From Ailurus styani (Eukaryota > Chordata > Mammalia > Carnivora > Ailuridae), in contig LNAC01000039.1 in assembly GCA_002007465.1 (NCBI GenBank), forward strand, positions 2,175,948 to 2,239,947: 64,000 nt of DNA, written 5' to 3'. The notes under the pieces are model-generated. The model did no database searches. It was not told the origin of the DNA and saw only the letters and a list, made by a program, of their open reading frames with translations. How positions within the stretch are numbered: position 1 is the first letter of the stretch; every line of letters begins with the position of its first letter. The position numbers were made by a program, and so were the translations under genes. Shown here in pieces: positions 9,592-21,200 of this stretch.

Positions 9592-11700
9592 GCACAGTGG
9601 CTAATTAAGCACTCTGTGTGCCAGGCACTGTTCTGGGCAGTTGGGATTCAGCAGGGGAAAACAAATTAAGGTGAAGATTCCTATCCTTGAGGAGTGTATA
9701 TTATATTAGGGGAAACAGTCCAAAAAAAGAAAAAGAAAAACCCAGTAAATTGATAGGTGAGAAGTGCTATGAAGGAAAAAGAGCAGAGTAAGGGGAGATT
9801 AGGAAGGCAGGATGCTTATTAAATAAAGTTGGAATGAATGGACAGCATTGAGGTGATATTTGAGGTAAGAGTTGCAGAAATTGAGTAATCTATGCAGTTG
9901 TCTGGGGTAAGAGATTTCTAGGTCCAGCTGGGACAAAGACCTTACTTACCCAAAAATGTTCATTATATGTGAATAGCATCAGGAAAGCCAATATGGTGGA
10001 CCTGAGAGAGCAGAGGTTGAGAGTGGCAGGAGATGGAAGAATGGGGGGACCAGATCACATAGAGCCTGTAACCTTTTCTCAGTGCTTTTGTAGGAGTGAT
10101 ACAGTATAAATTATTTTTTGAAAGAATCACTCTCTGGAAAACAGATCCTAGTGGAGCCTTTGTAGTATTTCTATCATCATCTGTCATGGTGGTTTAAACT
10201 GTGGTAGCAATGGAAGTGGTGAGAAGTGATGGGATACTGGACATGTTTTGAAGATACAGCCGACACAATTTCCTAACATTGGATATGGGCATGAGGGAGA
10301 GTTAAGAATGACTGGAAACTTTTGTTCTCAGCACCTACAGGGTGGAGTTATCATTCACTGAGATGGGGAAGGCTACAGGTGCAACAGATTTAGGGTTGGG
10401 GACATGTCAGGAGATTGTTTTTGGACCAATAAAGCTTGAGGTGCCTGTTACACACCCAAGGGGAGATGTCAGGCATTTGGATATTGTATCTAGGGTCACC
10501 AAGACCTCCCCTACGTTCATTGACTTGGAAGATTCAACAGGACTTGGCTCTGGCACGTGGCTACGATTTATCACAGAGAAAAGATACAAAGCACAGTCAG
10601 CAAAGGGAGAAGACTCATAGGACAAAGTGTACAGGAAACTAGGTGGTCTTCCAAGGATCCTCTCCCAGTGGACTCACATAGGACATGCTTAAGTCCCCAG
10701 CAACAAATTGTGACAACATATGTGAAATTTCATCTATCAGAGATGCTCATGAGAGCCTCTGCCCAGGGTGTTGATTGGCTTTAGTCACACGGGCACTTTC
10801 TGCCTTGCATGTATCAAAATTCAAGACTCCCAGGGCGCCTGGGTGGCTCAGTGGGTTAAAGCCTCTGCTTTCGGCTCAGGTCATGATCTCAGGGTCCTGG
10901 GATCGAGGCCGGCATCGGGCTCTCTGCTCAGCAGGGAGCCTGCTTCCTCCTCTCTCTGCCTGCCTCTCTGCCTACTTGTGATCTCTCTCTCTCTCTGTGT
11001 CAAATAAATAAATAAAATCTTAAAAAAATAAAAAAAGTTCAAGACTCCCAGAAGGAAAGCAGGTACTCAGCATAAGAAATTATACAAACAGTTTAGATGC
11101 AGTGAGTGACTCCTTTCAGTTCTGAGAATGCTTAGAATCCTGAAATCCAGGATTCCAGATGCATGCAAAAGGCCCACCTTGCAAACAGGCCTTTCTAAAG
11201 ACAGTCCCAAGCCTGCTGTATTAATTCTTCTACACAGATATACATGTCTGGAATTCGGGAGAAAGGTCTGGAATGGGAATATAGTTGGCATAGAGGGAGT
11301 AGTTGGCATATAGGCAGTATTTAAAGCCATGGAAGTGTTTGGTGTCTTGATAAGCATTCATCAAAGCTGACTGATGGAGCTGAGCTGGATAAAGTGAAAA
11401 ATAGAAGACAAGCAGGCCAAAAACAGCCCTGGGGCCCACCAACATTAAGACGTCTGGGAGAAGAGAAGAAATAGCAGGTAAGGTGAGAAAACCAAGAGCA
11501 AGGTGTCTTGGAAGCCAAGTGAAGAAGAGGGGAGTGATCTGTTGTCTCAGACGCTGCTGAGAAGTCAAACAAGTTGAGGACTAACAAATGATCTTTTGGG
11601 TTTAGATAATGAGAGGGATTAAGGAGAGAATAGACAACTGTTTTTGAGGAGTTCTGTTGTAAAGAGGAACAAGAAAAGTTGTACCTGGGGGTTAGTGGGA
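9592..11700 (-). mobile_element. L2 LINE, antisense, reverse-transcriptase region
   Basis: The reverse strand still reads like L2 reverse transcriptase across frameshifts: 'LFDFSAASETTDHSPLL', then 'LNVGGPQGCF' and 'HGFKYCLYANY' in the ORFs at 11230-11587. These correspond to the palm motifs (LDLSAAFDT.DH, GVPQGS, YADD). The catalytic aspartates appear lost (YANY in place of YADD), so the element is inactive. The 3' end of the L2 is at about 9.6 kb. A young SINE (10834-11037) interrupts it. Confidence 0.82.
10834..11037 (+). mobile_element. SINEC, young subtype, in L2
   Basis: Near-consensus element with a perfect 14-bp target-site duplication 'TTCAAGACTCCCAG' at 10820-10833 and 11038-11051. 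Recent insertion. Confidence 0.95.
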
Positions 11701-13054
11701 TTAAGAGAAAGTTGGTTGGTTAGTCAGTGAGAGAAATAACAGCAAGCTAATAAAAGTGGTCCATTAGAAAGTGAAAAATTACATTTGTAACTTGATGTTT
11801 CCCCAAAGTTCTGTTTCAGGCGTCCTTTGCCATTAGAACTCTTCTCCAGCATCCCTGCTCCGAGCTTTAGCCTGTGCACGATCCAGCCTCCTTTGGACCT
11901 GGGTTTTCATTCAAGTTCTCTGACAACCAGTTGACTTGACCCCATTCCAGTTGAATAGCAGTCCCTTGAGGACAAGAACTGTATGCTTTATACACAGGCC
12001 TAGTCTAGCTGCTACTTGGCATATGCAGGCAAATGAGTGAGTGTGTGAGGGGTGAATGCAGTCATGGGTAGGATGCTCCCTTCATTTCTGGAAAATGAAT
12101 CTAAGTATTCAGCGGTTTTTTGTATGCTGCGCTGACTGAGGACAGGAATGAGGAATGAGGCGTGGTTCCTGTTCTGTCACTATCCTTGGAGTTCGGGAGA
12201 TGAGAATAGTACAAAAAACACACAGCATTGGTGCAGCATGAGTTTGGAGAGGGCAGGGGAGGGCGGAGAGGGAGAGCGAGTCTTGTGTGGAGTCTGGAAG
12301 ACGGAGAAGCCATGCTAAAAGGTCAGACACTTTTCTTTCCAGTGGCAGGATCCTTTCTTCAAGTGGAATATAAGGAACCCCAGTATTTGCCAGCACTGCT
12401 GTTCTAGTCAAAGAGGGGTTGGCCTAAGGTTAGCTCTCTCCTCCACCGCTTCTCCTTTGACCAGTTTGAAAGCTCTATGATAGGACTTGGGTTCGCAGAC
12501 TCTGCCCCATGGCCCTGGGTGTCCACTGATACAAACGGTCATCATCTCCAGCAAAAATTAGGTTAACATGTTTTCTCAATTTTATGTTCCTTAATTTTAT
12601 CTAAACTTTAGCACGTGCCAATGTTTGCTAGAGAATGAAGTATATCACAAAGAGGGAGTAGCTAATAAACACAAAGGTAATGCTTGGCATGACATTTTGG
12701 TTATGTTAATTGTTTTTCTATGTGAGTATGATTTTAAATAGTTAATTTTGTGCTAGCAAAGGTTTCCTAGTGTAGGTAAGTGTAATGTATTCATGATATA
12801 TACAAAAGCAGCATCCTATCCCGGCATTCCTCATAAAAGATACCAGTGTGGTATAATGGCAGGACTTGGGGAGGGAAATATGGGAGTCCAGAGACTGACA
12901 GACAGGACTTGCCTCCTCCAGGATGTCTCCTCTTAGGATTTCTTTTAAGTCGGGGCAATAGTTCTTCCCGCTCCTCTGCTCCTGAAACTATCCATTCTCT
13001 GTGGTATTGCAGTTGATGAAAATTGGTTTTTTGTTCCAGAGAAAATGAGACATA

Positions 13055-13385
13055 AGTTTCATGGGGTAGCAGAAAGAACAGTGGACTTGGAATCAGAAGA
13101 CTGACAGACAGTTCAGCATGGTGGTAAAGAGCATTGACTTAGCCAGGGAACCTGGGTTTGAATCCACTTAGTATTTGTGTGACCCTGTCACTGAGATGGA
13201 CTGGTTGGAAGGAATAAATGAATTAATAGAGAGGGTCCTGACCCATAGTAAACAATGATTGTTAAGAAGACTTGCCACTGGAATCCTAGCTATACTGTTG
13301 ACGACCTCTATGAGCTAGCAGATTGTTAAATTGCTCCAAGTCTCATTTGTGCTCATCTGTAAAATGAGGGTCCTGTGTAAAGTTA
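13055..13385 (+). mobile_element. MIR, split by another MIR
   Basis: Left part 'GTAGCAGAAAGAACAGTGGA' with 'TTGGAATCAGAAGACTG' (to about 13108). Right part from about 13268 contains 'CTCATCTGTAAAATGAGGG'. The piece between is the second MIR at 13109-13262. Confidence 0.65.
13109..13262 (+). mobile_element. MIR nested in MIR
   Basis: 'CAGCATGGTGGTAAAGAGCA', 'GGGTTTGAATCCACTTAG', 'TTGTGTGACCCTG' follow the MIR order. The 3' part is diverged ('ACCCATAGTAAACAATGATT'). Confidence 0.65.
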
Positions 13386-13459
13386 TCCCTGAGAGGCTGC
13401 GCTTTTCATCTGCACGCACATAGGGCTCCAGGAGTATTGTTAATGGGGGGGCAGGGGCG

Positions 13460-13666
13460 TTTTTTTTTTTTTTTAAGATTTTATTTATTTATTTGACATA
13501 GAGAGAGAAATTACAAGTAGGCAGTGAGGCAGGCAGAGAGAGAGGGAGAGGAGGAGCAGGCTCCCTGCTGAGCAGAGAACCCGATGCGGGCCTCGATCCT
13601 AGGACGCTGAGATCATGACCTGAGCCGAAAACAGAGGCTTTAACCCACTGAGCCACCCAGGCGCCC
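13460..13666 (-). mobile_element. SINEC, young subtype
   Basis: T-run and 'AAGATTTTATTTATTTATTT' (reverse tail) through to 'GAGCCACCCAGGCGCCC'. Full length. Confidence 0.93.
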
Positions 13667-13769
13667 GTGCAGCCAGGTTCTTGGCTCCAGGCATATGTAT
13701 AGCCTTTGGCATTACACCTGATAGCAAAACAAACTTTGCTGAAGTCACTTAGGCCAGTGTTTTCAAAGG

Positions 13770-13974
13770 TTTTTTTTTTTTTTTTTAAGATATTTATTTA
13801 TTTATTTATTTGACAGAGAGAGATCACAAGTAGGCAGAGAAGCGGGCAGAGAGAGAGGAGGAAGCAGGTTCCCTGCTGAGCAGAGAGCCCAATGTGGGCC
13901 TCCATCCCAGGACCCTGAGATCATGACCTGAGCCGAAGGCAGAGGCTTTAACCCACTGAGCTACCCAGGCGCCC
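13770..13974 (-). mobile_element. SINEC, young subtype
   Basis: Tail 'AAGATATTTATTTATTTATT', head 'TGAGCTACCCAGGCGCCC'. About 100 bp from the preceding copy, in the same orientation. Confidence 0.93.
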
Positions 13975-14149
13975 AAACTTTTTTTTTTTTATTATTATCT
14001 TTAGTAAATACATTTTCTATGGTGACCCAGTATTTGTATATGTAGATATGTGTATGAGTATTATAATGAAAGTTTCATAAAGCAGTATTTACTCTTACTG
14101 TATGTGGTATACTGGAATATATTCTATGCTCTTCAGTTTCAGTTCTCTT

Positions 14150-14359
14150 AAAAAATTTTTTTTTAATTTATTTATTTGACAGAGAACAAGAGAGAGAAAG
14201 CACGAGAGAGCACAAGCAGAGGGACTGGCAGAGGGAGAGGGAGAAGCAGGCTTCTGGCTGAGCAGTGAGCATGACATGGGATGGGGGGGAGGCGATTCCA
14301 GGACCCTGAGATCATGACCTCAGCTGAAGGCACATGCTTCACTGACTGAGCCACCCAGC
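14150..14359 (-). mobile_element. SINEC, older subtype
   Basis: Reverse tail 'AATTTATTTATTTGACAGAG', head 'CTGACTGAGCCACCCAGCC'. Imperfect target-site duplication 'CAGTTTCAGTTCT' / 'CAGTTTTAGTTCT'. Confidence 0.85.
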
Positions 14360-14773
14360 CAGTTTTAGTTCTTAAAAAGTAAAAGTTTTATAATGGCTTA
14401 TGACCCACAATTTGAAAAACACCTAAAGATAGGCAGATTATCATCGTTAATGTCCATCTTTTATCATCTGTATTACAAGAGCATCTTACTAACCAATCTG
14501 GTCTAGGCCCAACAGTCAGTAAGTGGTGATTTCAGCCAGGGCTGTCTTGGCCCATAACTTGGACATCACCTGGATAAACGGTAATGAGTCTAGAACTTAG
14601 GACCAACACATAATTTCTGAGGCTGATAGTAGAGAGCCCTGGCCACTTACGGTTAACCTTCTGTGTGTTTTGGGTGGGTGGGAAGGTATGAAAGGTTCTA
14701 CTTATGAGAGAATTACTTTTCTTAACATTTTACACTGTGAAGAATATATGTTAAAATGTTAAAAGTGGTTGTC

Positions 14774-14968
14774 AGGGCGCCTGGGTGGCTCAGTGGGTTA
14801 AAGCCTCTGCTTTCGGCTCAGGTCATGATCTCAGCGTCCTGGGATTGAGGCCCACATCGGGCTCTCTGCTCGGCGAGAAGCCTGCTTCCTCCTCTCCCTG
14901 TCTCTCTGCCTGCCTCTCTGCCTACTTGTGATCTCTCTCTCTCTGTGTCAAATAAATAAATAAAATCT
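14774..14968 (+). mobile_element. SINEC, left arm of an inverted pair
   Basis: Full young element from 'GGGCGCCTGGGTGGCTCAG' to 'AAATAAATAAATAAAATC'. It is fused tail-to-tail with the reverse copy starting at 14969, with no unique spacer. Confidence 0.92.
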
Positions 14969-15703
14969 TTTTTTTTTTTAAGATTTTATTTATTTATTTA
15001 TTTGACACAGAGAGAGAGAGATCACAAGTAGGCAGAGAGGCAGGCAGAGAGACAGGGAGAGGAGGAAGCAGGCTCCCCGCCGAGCAGAGAGNNNNNNNNN
15101 NNNNNNNNNNNNNNNNNNNNNNNNNNNNNNNNNNNNNNNNNNNNNNNNNNNNNNNNNNNNNNNNNNNNNNNNNNNNNNNNNNNNNNNNNNNNNNNNNNNN
15201 NNNNNNNNNNNNNNNNNNNNNNNNNNNNNNNNNNNNNNNNNNNNNNNNNNNNNNNNNNNNNNNNNNNNNNNNNNNNNNNNNNNNNNNNNNNNNNNNNNNN
15301 NNNNNNNNNNNNNNNNNNNNNNNNNNNNNNNNNNNNNNNNNNNNNNNNNNNNNNNNNNNNNNNNNNNNNNNNNNNNNNNNNNNNNNNNNNNNNNNNNNNN
15401 NNNNNNNNNNNNNNNNNNNNNNNNNNNNNNNNNNNNNNNNNNNNNNNNNNNNNNNNNNNNNNNNNNNNNNNNNNNNNNNNNNNNNNNNNNNNNNNNNNNN
15501 NNNNNNNNNNNNNNNNNNNNNNNNNNNNNNNNNNNNNNNNNNNNNNNNNNNNNNNNNNNNNNNNNNNNNNNNNNNNNNNNNNNNNNNNNNNNNNNNNNNN
15601 NNNNNNNNNNNNNNNNNNNNNNNNNNNNNNNNNNNNNNNNNNNNNNNNNNNNNNNNNNNNNNNNNNNNNNNNNNNNNNNNNNNNCTGAGCCACCCAGGCG
15701 CCC
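14969..15703 (-). mobile_element. SINEC, right arm of the inverted pair, containing the gap
   Basis: Reverse tail and body at 14969-15091, then 593 N, then head 'CTGAGCCACCCAGGCGCCC' at 15685-15703. A single SINE would need only about 90 bp in the gap. So either the N count is a placeholder or at least one more element is missing. Confidence 0.75.
15092..15684. other. assembly gap (593 N)
   Basis: Both edges are SINEC sequence in the same (reverse) orientation. The inverted SINE pair next to it probably caused the break. Confidence 0.98.
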
Positions 15704-15708
15704 AGGGG

Positions 15709-15906
15709 TTTTTTTTTTTTTAAAGATTTTATTTATTTGACACAGAGAGAGAAAGATCACAAGTAGGCAGAGAGGCAGGCAGAGAGAGAGGAGGAACCAG
15801 GCTCCCTGCTGAGTAGAGAGCCCAATGCGGGCCTCGATCCCAGGACCCTGAAGATCATGACCTGAGCTGAAGGCAGAGGCTTTAACCCACTGAGCCACCC
15901 AGGCGC
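15709..15906 (-). mobile_element. SINEC, young subtype
   Basis: 'AAAGATTTTATTTATTTGAC' to 'GAGCCACCCAGGCGCC'. Has one extra A in 'CCTGAAGATCATGACC'. Immediately followed by the tail of the short SINE below. Confidence 0.92.
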
Positions 15907-15907
15907 C

Positions 15908-16027
15908 TTGTTTTTGTTTTTTTTAATTTTTATTTTTTAAATAATCTCTACACCCAGTGTGGGGCTCGAACCCATAATCAGATGTCAAGAGTCACATGTT
16001 CCACCAACTGAGCCAGCCAGGAACTCC
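15908..16027 (-). mobile_element. short tRNA-like SINE
   Basis: Reverse of the short type: 'AATCTCTACACCCAGTGTGG', 'GGCTCGAACCCATAATC', 'CAACTGAGCCAGCCAGGA'. Lacks the CT-rich body. Confidence 0.78.
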
Positions 16028-16279
16028 TTAATTTTTGACTGTAGTGATCCATGAAATACAAAGTCTAGGGATTACTGAAATATACTATTTTCTTTTTTTA
16101 TCCCTATTTCTATAAAATGTAAGGTTTTTTTCTATGCATAATTATTATTCTCTATTAAATTACATAGCATATGTATAAGAATTATTTCTCTCAATATTTC
16201 TCTTTAAGGTGCTTTAGATAGTTTCCAGTCAGTATTTTAGAGCACTCTGTGGATTTTATAGCATTTAATAATTATTTCA

Positions 16280-16472
16280 GGGGATCCTGGGTGGCTCAGT
16301 GGGTTAAAGCTTCTGCCTTCAGCTCAGGTCATGATCTCAGGGTCCTGGGATCAAGCCCTGCATCGGGCTCCCTGCTCGGCGGGGAGCCTGCTTCCTCCTC
16401 TCTGCCTGCTTCTCTCCCTACTTGTGATCTCTCTCTCTGTGTCAAATAAATAAATAAAATCTTCAAAAAAAA
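16280..16472 (+). mobile_element. SINEC, young subtype
   Basis: 'GGGGATCCTGGGTGGCTCAG' to 'AAATAAATAAATAAAATCTT', with target-site duplication 'AATAATTATTTCA'-like on both sides. Confidence 0.92.
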
Positions 16473-17249
16473 ATAATTATTATTTCAAACTATACTTGTG
16501 TTGAAAAACAATCTCTAAAATTATGCCTGCTTTATTTCTCAGTTAAGACTCAGATTGGGATCCCAAGAGCAATGAGATACAGAGTTCAGCTTGCGTTGTC
16601 TAACTTTGTTCATGCCAACAAAAATAAGAGCCAAAATATTAACAAATATAACTTGGAAGTAGTTATGTGCTTTTGAGTGGGCTTACAGGTAATTGCTGTT
16701 GTCAGCTTTGTGTTGAATGGAAAGTAGGAAGGAAAAGTCATTGAAACCATCATCAAAGAAATTTGTCTGAAAGTGTAGTCTTAGCACTGTGGAAAGTCAT
16801 TCGCCGACTTAAGGTATGAGGATATGGGCCATATGGCACCCCTTCTCAGATTACTAAATCATGGCCTCTAAAGCCATCTTAATGTACTTGGGAAGGTTTG
16901 CTACCATCATAATAAGATGGTTTCTGCTGCCTTTGAGGTAACCTAGGAATTGACTACTCTCTGGCATGTCAGCACCTCAGTGCCTCAGGAAACAATTACC
17001 TAGTTTCTAAGTCTCCTGGCCCCTTCCTTCTCTTCCAGCTAATACCTCAAACAGTAGGAGAAAGATGGAAATGGTAAAATGTAACTCTGCTTGCTAGCTC
17101 TGACTTGCTGGGGTTGGGGCTTGAAATAAAGTCAAGAGATTCACTCTGGGTTTTATGAAATCATGATGTGGTGTCCTTCCTTGGCAAAGTCAGTATTGTA
17201 AGGGTGTGACAGATGTCAACAGATGGTCTTTCTCTCCATGAGATTCTTG

Positions 17250-17408
17250 TTTTTAAAATTTTATTTATTTAAGAAAAAAATGAGAGCACGAGGCGGGGAG
17301 GGTCAGAGAGAGAAGCAGACTCCCTGCTGAGCAGGGAGCCCCATGCATGAGTCGGATCATGACCTGAGCCGAAGGTAGTCGCTTAACAACTGAGCCACCC
17401 AGGTGCCC
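17250..17408 (-). mobile_element. SINEC, older and shortened
   Basis: Reverse tail 'AAAATTTTATTTATTTAAG', head 'CAACTGAGCCACCCAGGTGC'. Lies about 330 bp before MTRES1 coding exon 1. Confidence 0.85.
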
Positions 17409-17734
17409 GAGATCTCTTTTTTAAAACCCTTGAGAAGTACTGTTAATATTTTTCAGTAGCAATCAGTATCCAAGCTAATTTGGCAGATGGAGAAGAGGAG
17501 AACCTGTGTGTTCACACATCTTAGTATCTAGTTCCACCCTCCTGAGGGAAGCATAGCTAGAAGACTCACCATGGAAAAGTGCATGCCCCTGAGTACGTGC
17601 AGACCAATACGGTCTTTTGTAGGGGAGAATAAGCACTGTACTGATATGGAGTATTCATGGCGTGCATGGTTTATGTTGTAAGAATGCCAGGACACTGCAC
17701 TTGTGAAATAAAACTGAATTATTGTCTGTTTCAG

Positions 17735-18213
17735 GTTATATGCACCATGGCTATGACTGGTGTCAGATTCCCTGCCAGTGTTCTGAGAAAGCCAGATGCC
17801 TGGATTGGACTTTGGGGTGTGCTGCAAGGGACACCTTCATATAAACTCTGTGCTTCCTGGAATCAATACTTCTATTTTTCTAGTACCCAGTTAAACACAC
17901 CAAATTGTAAAACATTTTTCCATAACATTTTCTCACTGAGACTCCCAAGGCTTTTAATATCTCCAGAATATATTTTCCCCCTTTCCGTAAGACTTAAAAG
18001 TAATATAAGCTCTAAAAAATCCACTAAGAAGACTCTGCAGAAAGCCGAGGATGAAGAGGACACTGATGAAGAGAGTGATCGTGAGATGAGTGAGCAGGAA
18101 GAGGAGCTGGAGGATGACCCCAGCGTGGTCAAAGACTATAAAGACCTGGAGAAAGCGGTGCAGTCTTTTCGGTATGATGTTATCCTCAAGACAGGCCTAG
18201 ACGTCGGGAGGAA
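17735..18213 (+). CDS. MTRES1: MTRES1 exon with start codon
   Basis: Acceptor TTGTCTGTTTCAG ends at 17734 and donor GAA|GTAAGTAT begins at 18214. The first 12 nt are 5' UTR and coding starts at 17747. It encodes residues 1-155 plus two bases of codon 156 (Asn after splicing): targeting region, acidic stretch and the start of the S4 domain. An out-of-frame ATG at 17740 overlaps the start; see findings. Confidence 0.95.
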
Positions 18214-21200
18214 GTAAGTATGATGTGCATTTTATTACAAAATCCTTAGTCTTTCTGTCATTTTAATGTAGTAGTTCCCATCACTCAGCGTGTCTTATGG
18301 TGAGGGGCAGCCACAGATACGAGGGGACCTTCCCGGTCACCTCTTTCAGTTGTTTCCTTCTACGGATGAGAACAGTGACTCCCCAGCGAGTCAGGTGACT
18401 GCCGGCACATCCCCTATGCCATATTTCCGTGATTCCAAGACACAGTTGACTCTAAGATGAGCCATTGATTTAATACCAGCTTCTTGAGAAAAGTAATGAC
18501 CACGTTAGAGGTAGATAGCAAGAGGAAAGCATGCCTGGGTTTCACAAATTCCACAGTGTAAGAAGGTACCTTTTAGAAGCAACAGAAGCTGTGTAATGTG
18601 GTAGAGGATGCAAGCTCTTTAACTAGACCCTTTGTGGTCTGTGTGAGCCTGGGCAAGTTCTTGAATTCCATAAGCTTCAGCTTTCTCATCTGTAAAATGT
18701 AAAATAGCACCTACGTTGGAAGTTGGTGCTGTTCTATCTAAAGCATCTTAGTGGATGGAACTAGAGGGTATTACGCTAAGCGAAGTAAGTCAGAGAAAGA
18801 CAAACACCATATGATTTCCCTCATATGTGGAATGTAAGAAACAAAACCGATGAACCTAGGGGAAGGGAAGGAAAGATAAGACAAAAACAGGGAGGGGTGC
18901 CTGGGTGGCTCAGTCAGTTAAGTGGCTGCCTTCTGCTCAGATCATGATCCCAGATTCCTGGGATTGAGTCCCGCATTGGGCTCCCTGCTCAATGGAGAGC
19001 CTCCTTTTCCCTCTCCCTCTGCCTGCTGCTCTGCCTACTTGTGCTCTCTAGCTCTCTAACAAATAAGTAAAATCTTAAAAAATAAAAAAAAGGCAAAAAC
19101 AGGGAGACAAACCATGAGAGACTCTTAACTCTAGGAAACAAACTGAGGGTTGCTGGAGAGGAGGTGGGGAGGATGGGGTAACTGGGCAGTGGGCATGAAC
19201 GAGGGCATGTGATGTGATTGGACACTGGGTGTCCTGCAACTGACGAATCATTGAGCTCTACCTCTGAAACTAGGAATATACTCTAGGTTAATTAAGTTGA
19301 ATTTAAATTTAAAAACATAATAAAGCAGTGCCTGATACATAGTAGATACTCATTGTATGTTAGCTATTATGAAGGAAATACTGTGTGTTCATATATAGTG
19401 CATAGAGATGTTAAGTGGAACTTTCAAGATTTCTTTAGTTTTCTTGTTCTCTCTACTAGACTAATTATATAAGAATAGTGACCCTCATTGTTCATTCATT
19501 CCTTTAGCAATCATTGTGTGTATACTGCATGCAAGGTAAGAATCATGGTATGGATAATATGTTCAGATTTCCATGTGTAATTAATATCTTTATGACCTAA
19601 TTTAATGGCATAGTTTAATTTTTTAACCCATGACGCTTAAGGACTCGTAAAAATGACCGAGCCTATAGGCCTTCTCGTGGGGATTTACTGAATGTTCTCT
19701 AAAATCTGGCCAACTTATAAGGGGGGGTGGGGGTCCTCTCTCTCCCCCAGAGAAGTAGCTGCTGCTGTTAGAAGCAGAACCCTAGAAGTTAATTACCTGG
19801 AGTCAGAGCAGCAAGAGAAGAGCTCACTGATTTTTGTCAGCACTCTCTCCTGGTCTGGTTGCCCTAGTGATTGACTTGAGAGATCAGCAGCTGCTGGATT
19901 GGAGTTTCCCCCCACCTCAGTGCAGACTCTCAGAGGATTTTTTAATGGCCTCACCATACGTGTGGTACCTGGTTTTTCTCTCAGAGCCCAGAGCCCTTTG
20001 GTGGTCATGAATCCCGGGAGCTCCTGGTTTGCAGGCGGCTGCTGCAGGAATCCAGCGGGGTACCCCAAGCCCTCCCCAAGCTTACCTGCCCAGTGATGCC
20101 AGCAGGTCTCTGCCACGGTTCGGCGTCTGTTCAGAAGCACCCCTTGATCTCGCTGTTTCACATACACATGGGAGCAGTTGACTCCCACTTTCCCAGCACC
20201 CAGAATGGAGGTTTTGTGGGGAGGCTGGTCACTGTCAGAATAAGCATTAATGCAGGTGTTTTTTTCCAGACCTGTATAATTGTTTTGAATATATTTCTAT
20301 TTCAAAGCATTTGACCTTTTTTTTTTTTAAAGCAAAGTGGAAGATGCATTCTACAAAGGTGAACTCAGGCTGAATGGGGAAAAATTATGGAAGAAAAGCA
20401 GAACGGTGAGCTATTCTGACAGCAGATATTTTTGTCTGTTTCTCTGCCAGTACTCAGTGCCACCCCGAGTTCCCTTCAGGGGACATCAGTGACTCCTTGT
20501 GTATGTCTGTGTTACCCTCTCTGCGAGTCCCCATGGGCCTGGTCAAGCTAGTGAGAATCACCAGCCAACTTGGTCCCACAAACCACTTGCTCTTTTGCAG
20601 CCTTGCTGTCCTTAAGAGAAAGCTTTCCCTTTTTCTTTAAAATTTTAAAACGGGCCACTATCACAATTGGCAAAATTCCGTTAACGGAGTCATTAGTCCC
20701 ATGAAGAGCTAATAATGACGCTAAGAAGAGTTGATTGTGTAGTGCTTATGTTGGACTCTGTTACCTGAGCAGGTGTGTGATTCTGGTCAATCCGGCAGTT
20801 ACCCCAACACTTGGCTCTGTGCCCTGCTCTGTGTGCAGAGCAGCCAGCAAAAAAGAGAGTCCCTGTTTTCCAACAGACCCATAGCAATACTATTGTTAAG
20901 TGAAAGAAGCCAGGTATAAGAAAATGTATTTCCAGTATCGTTACAATATATATATGTGTGTATGTGTATATATAAATTATGTATTATGTTATATATAAAT
21001 TTTTATATATTATATAAATTAAGTATGTGGTATATAAATTATATATAAATATGTATAAGTTGTGTGTTTTTGTAGAAATAAGTTGCAGATATACATACAT
21101 CTAGAATTAGTAATATTACTAGCATTTATCTTTGGGCCATTGTGGGTTATATTTTCTTCATTCTTTCTATTTTCTGAATTTTTTATAAGTATAGGTCACT

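Larger units (their letters stand above)
9181..17734 (+). other. MTRES1 intron 1 (5' end undetermined)
   Basis: Runs from the CpG island to the acceptor ATTGTCTGTTTCAG at 17721-17734. It holds the L2 relic at 9592-11700, two nested MIRs near 13.1-13.4 kb, and SINEs at 10834, 13460, 13770, 14150, 14774, 14969, 15709, 15908, 16280 and 17250. It also contains the 593-N gap. The segments 11701-13050, 14360-14773 and 16473-17249 look unique apart from a reverse MIR-like piece near 14450-14545. Confidence 0.65.
18595..19375 (+). mobile_element. MIR, split by L1
   Basis: Left piece to about 18744 contains 'CTCATCTGTAAAATGTAAAA'. Right piece from about 19326 reads 'CAGTGCCTGATACATAGTAG' and 'ATACTCATTGTATGTTAGCT', the MIR 3' end. 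The L1 fragment sits between. Confidence 0.75.
18214..20332 (+). other. MTRES1 intron 2
   Basis: 2.1 kb, GTAAGT to TTTTTTAAAG. Contains a MIR split by an L1, itself split by a SINE (18595-19375). The rest (18214-18590 and 19376-20332) has no recognised exon. A 131-codon reverse open frame at 19793-20188 has no family resemblance and is taken as chance. Confidence 0.8.

Noticed and set aside
14990..15898. 302-codon reverse ORF
   Set aside because: Most of it is translated N; the ends are SINE sequence.
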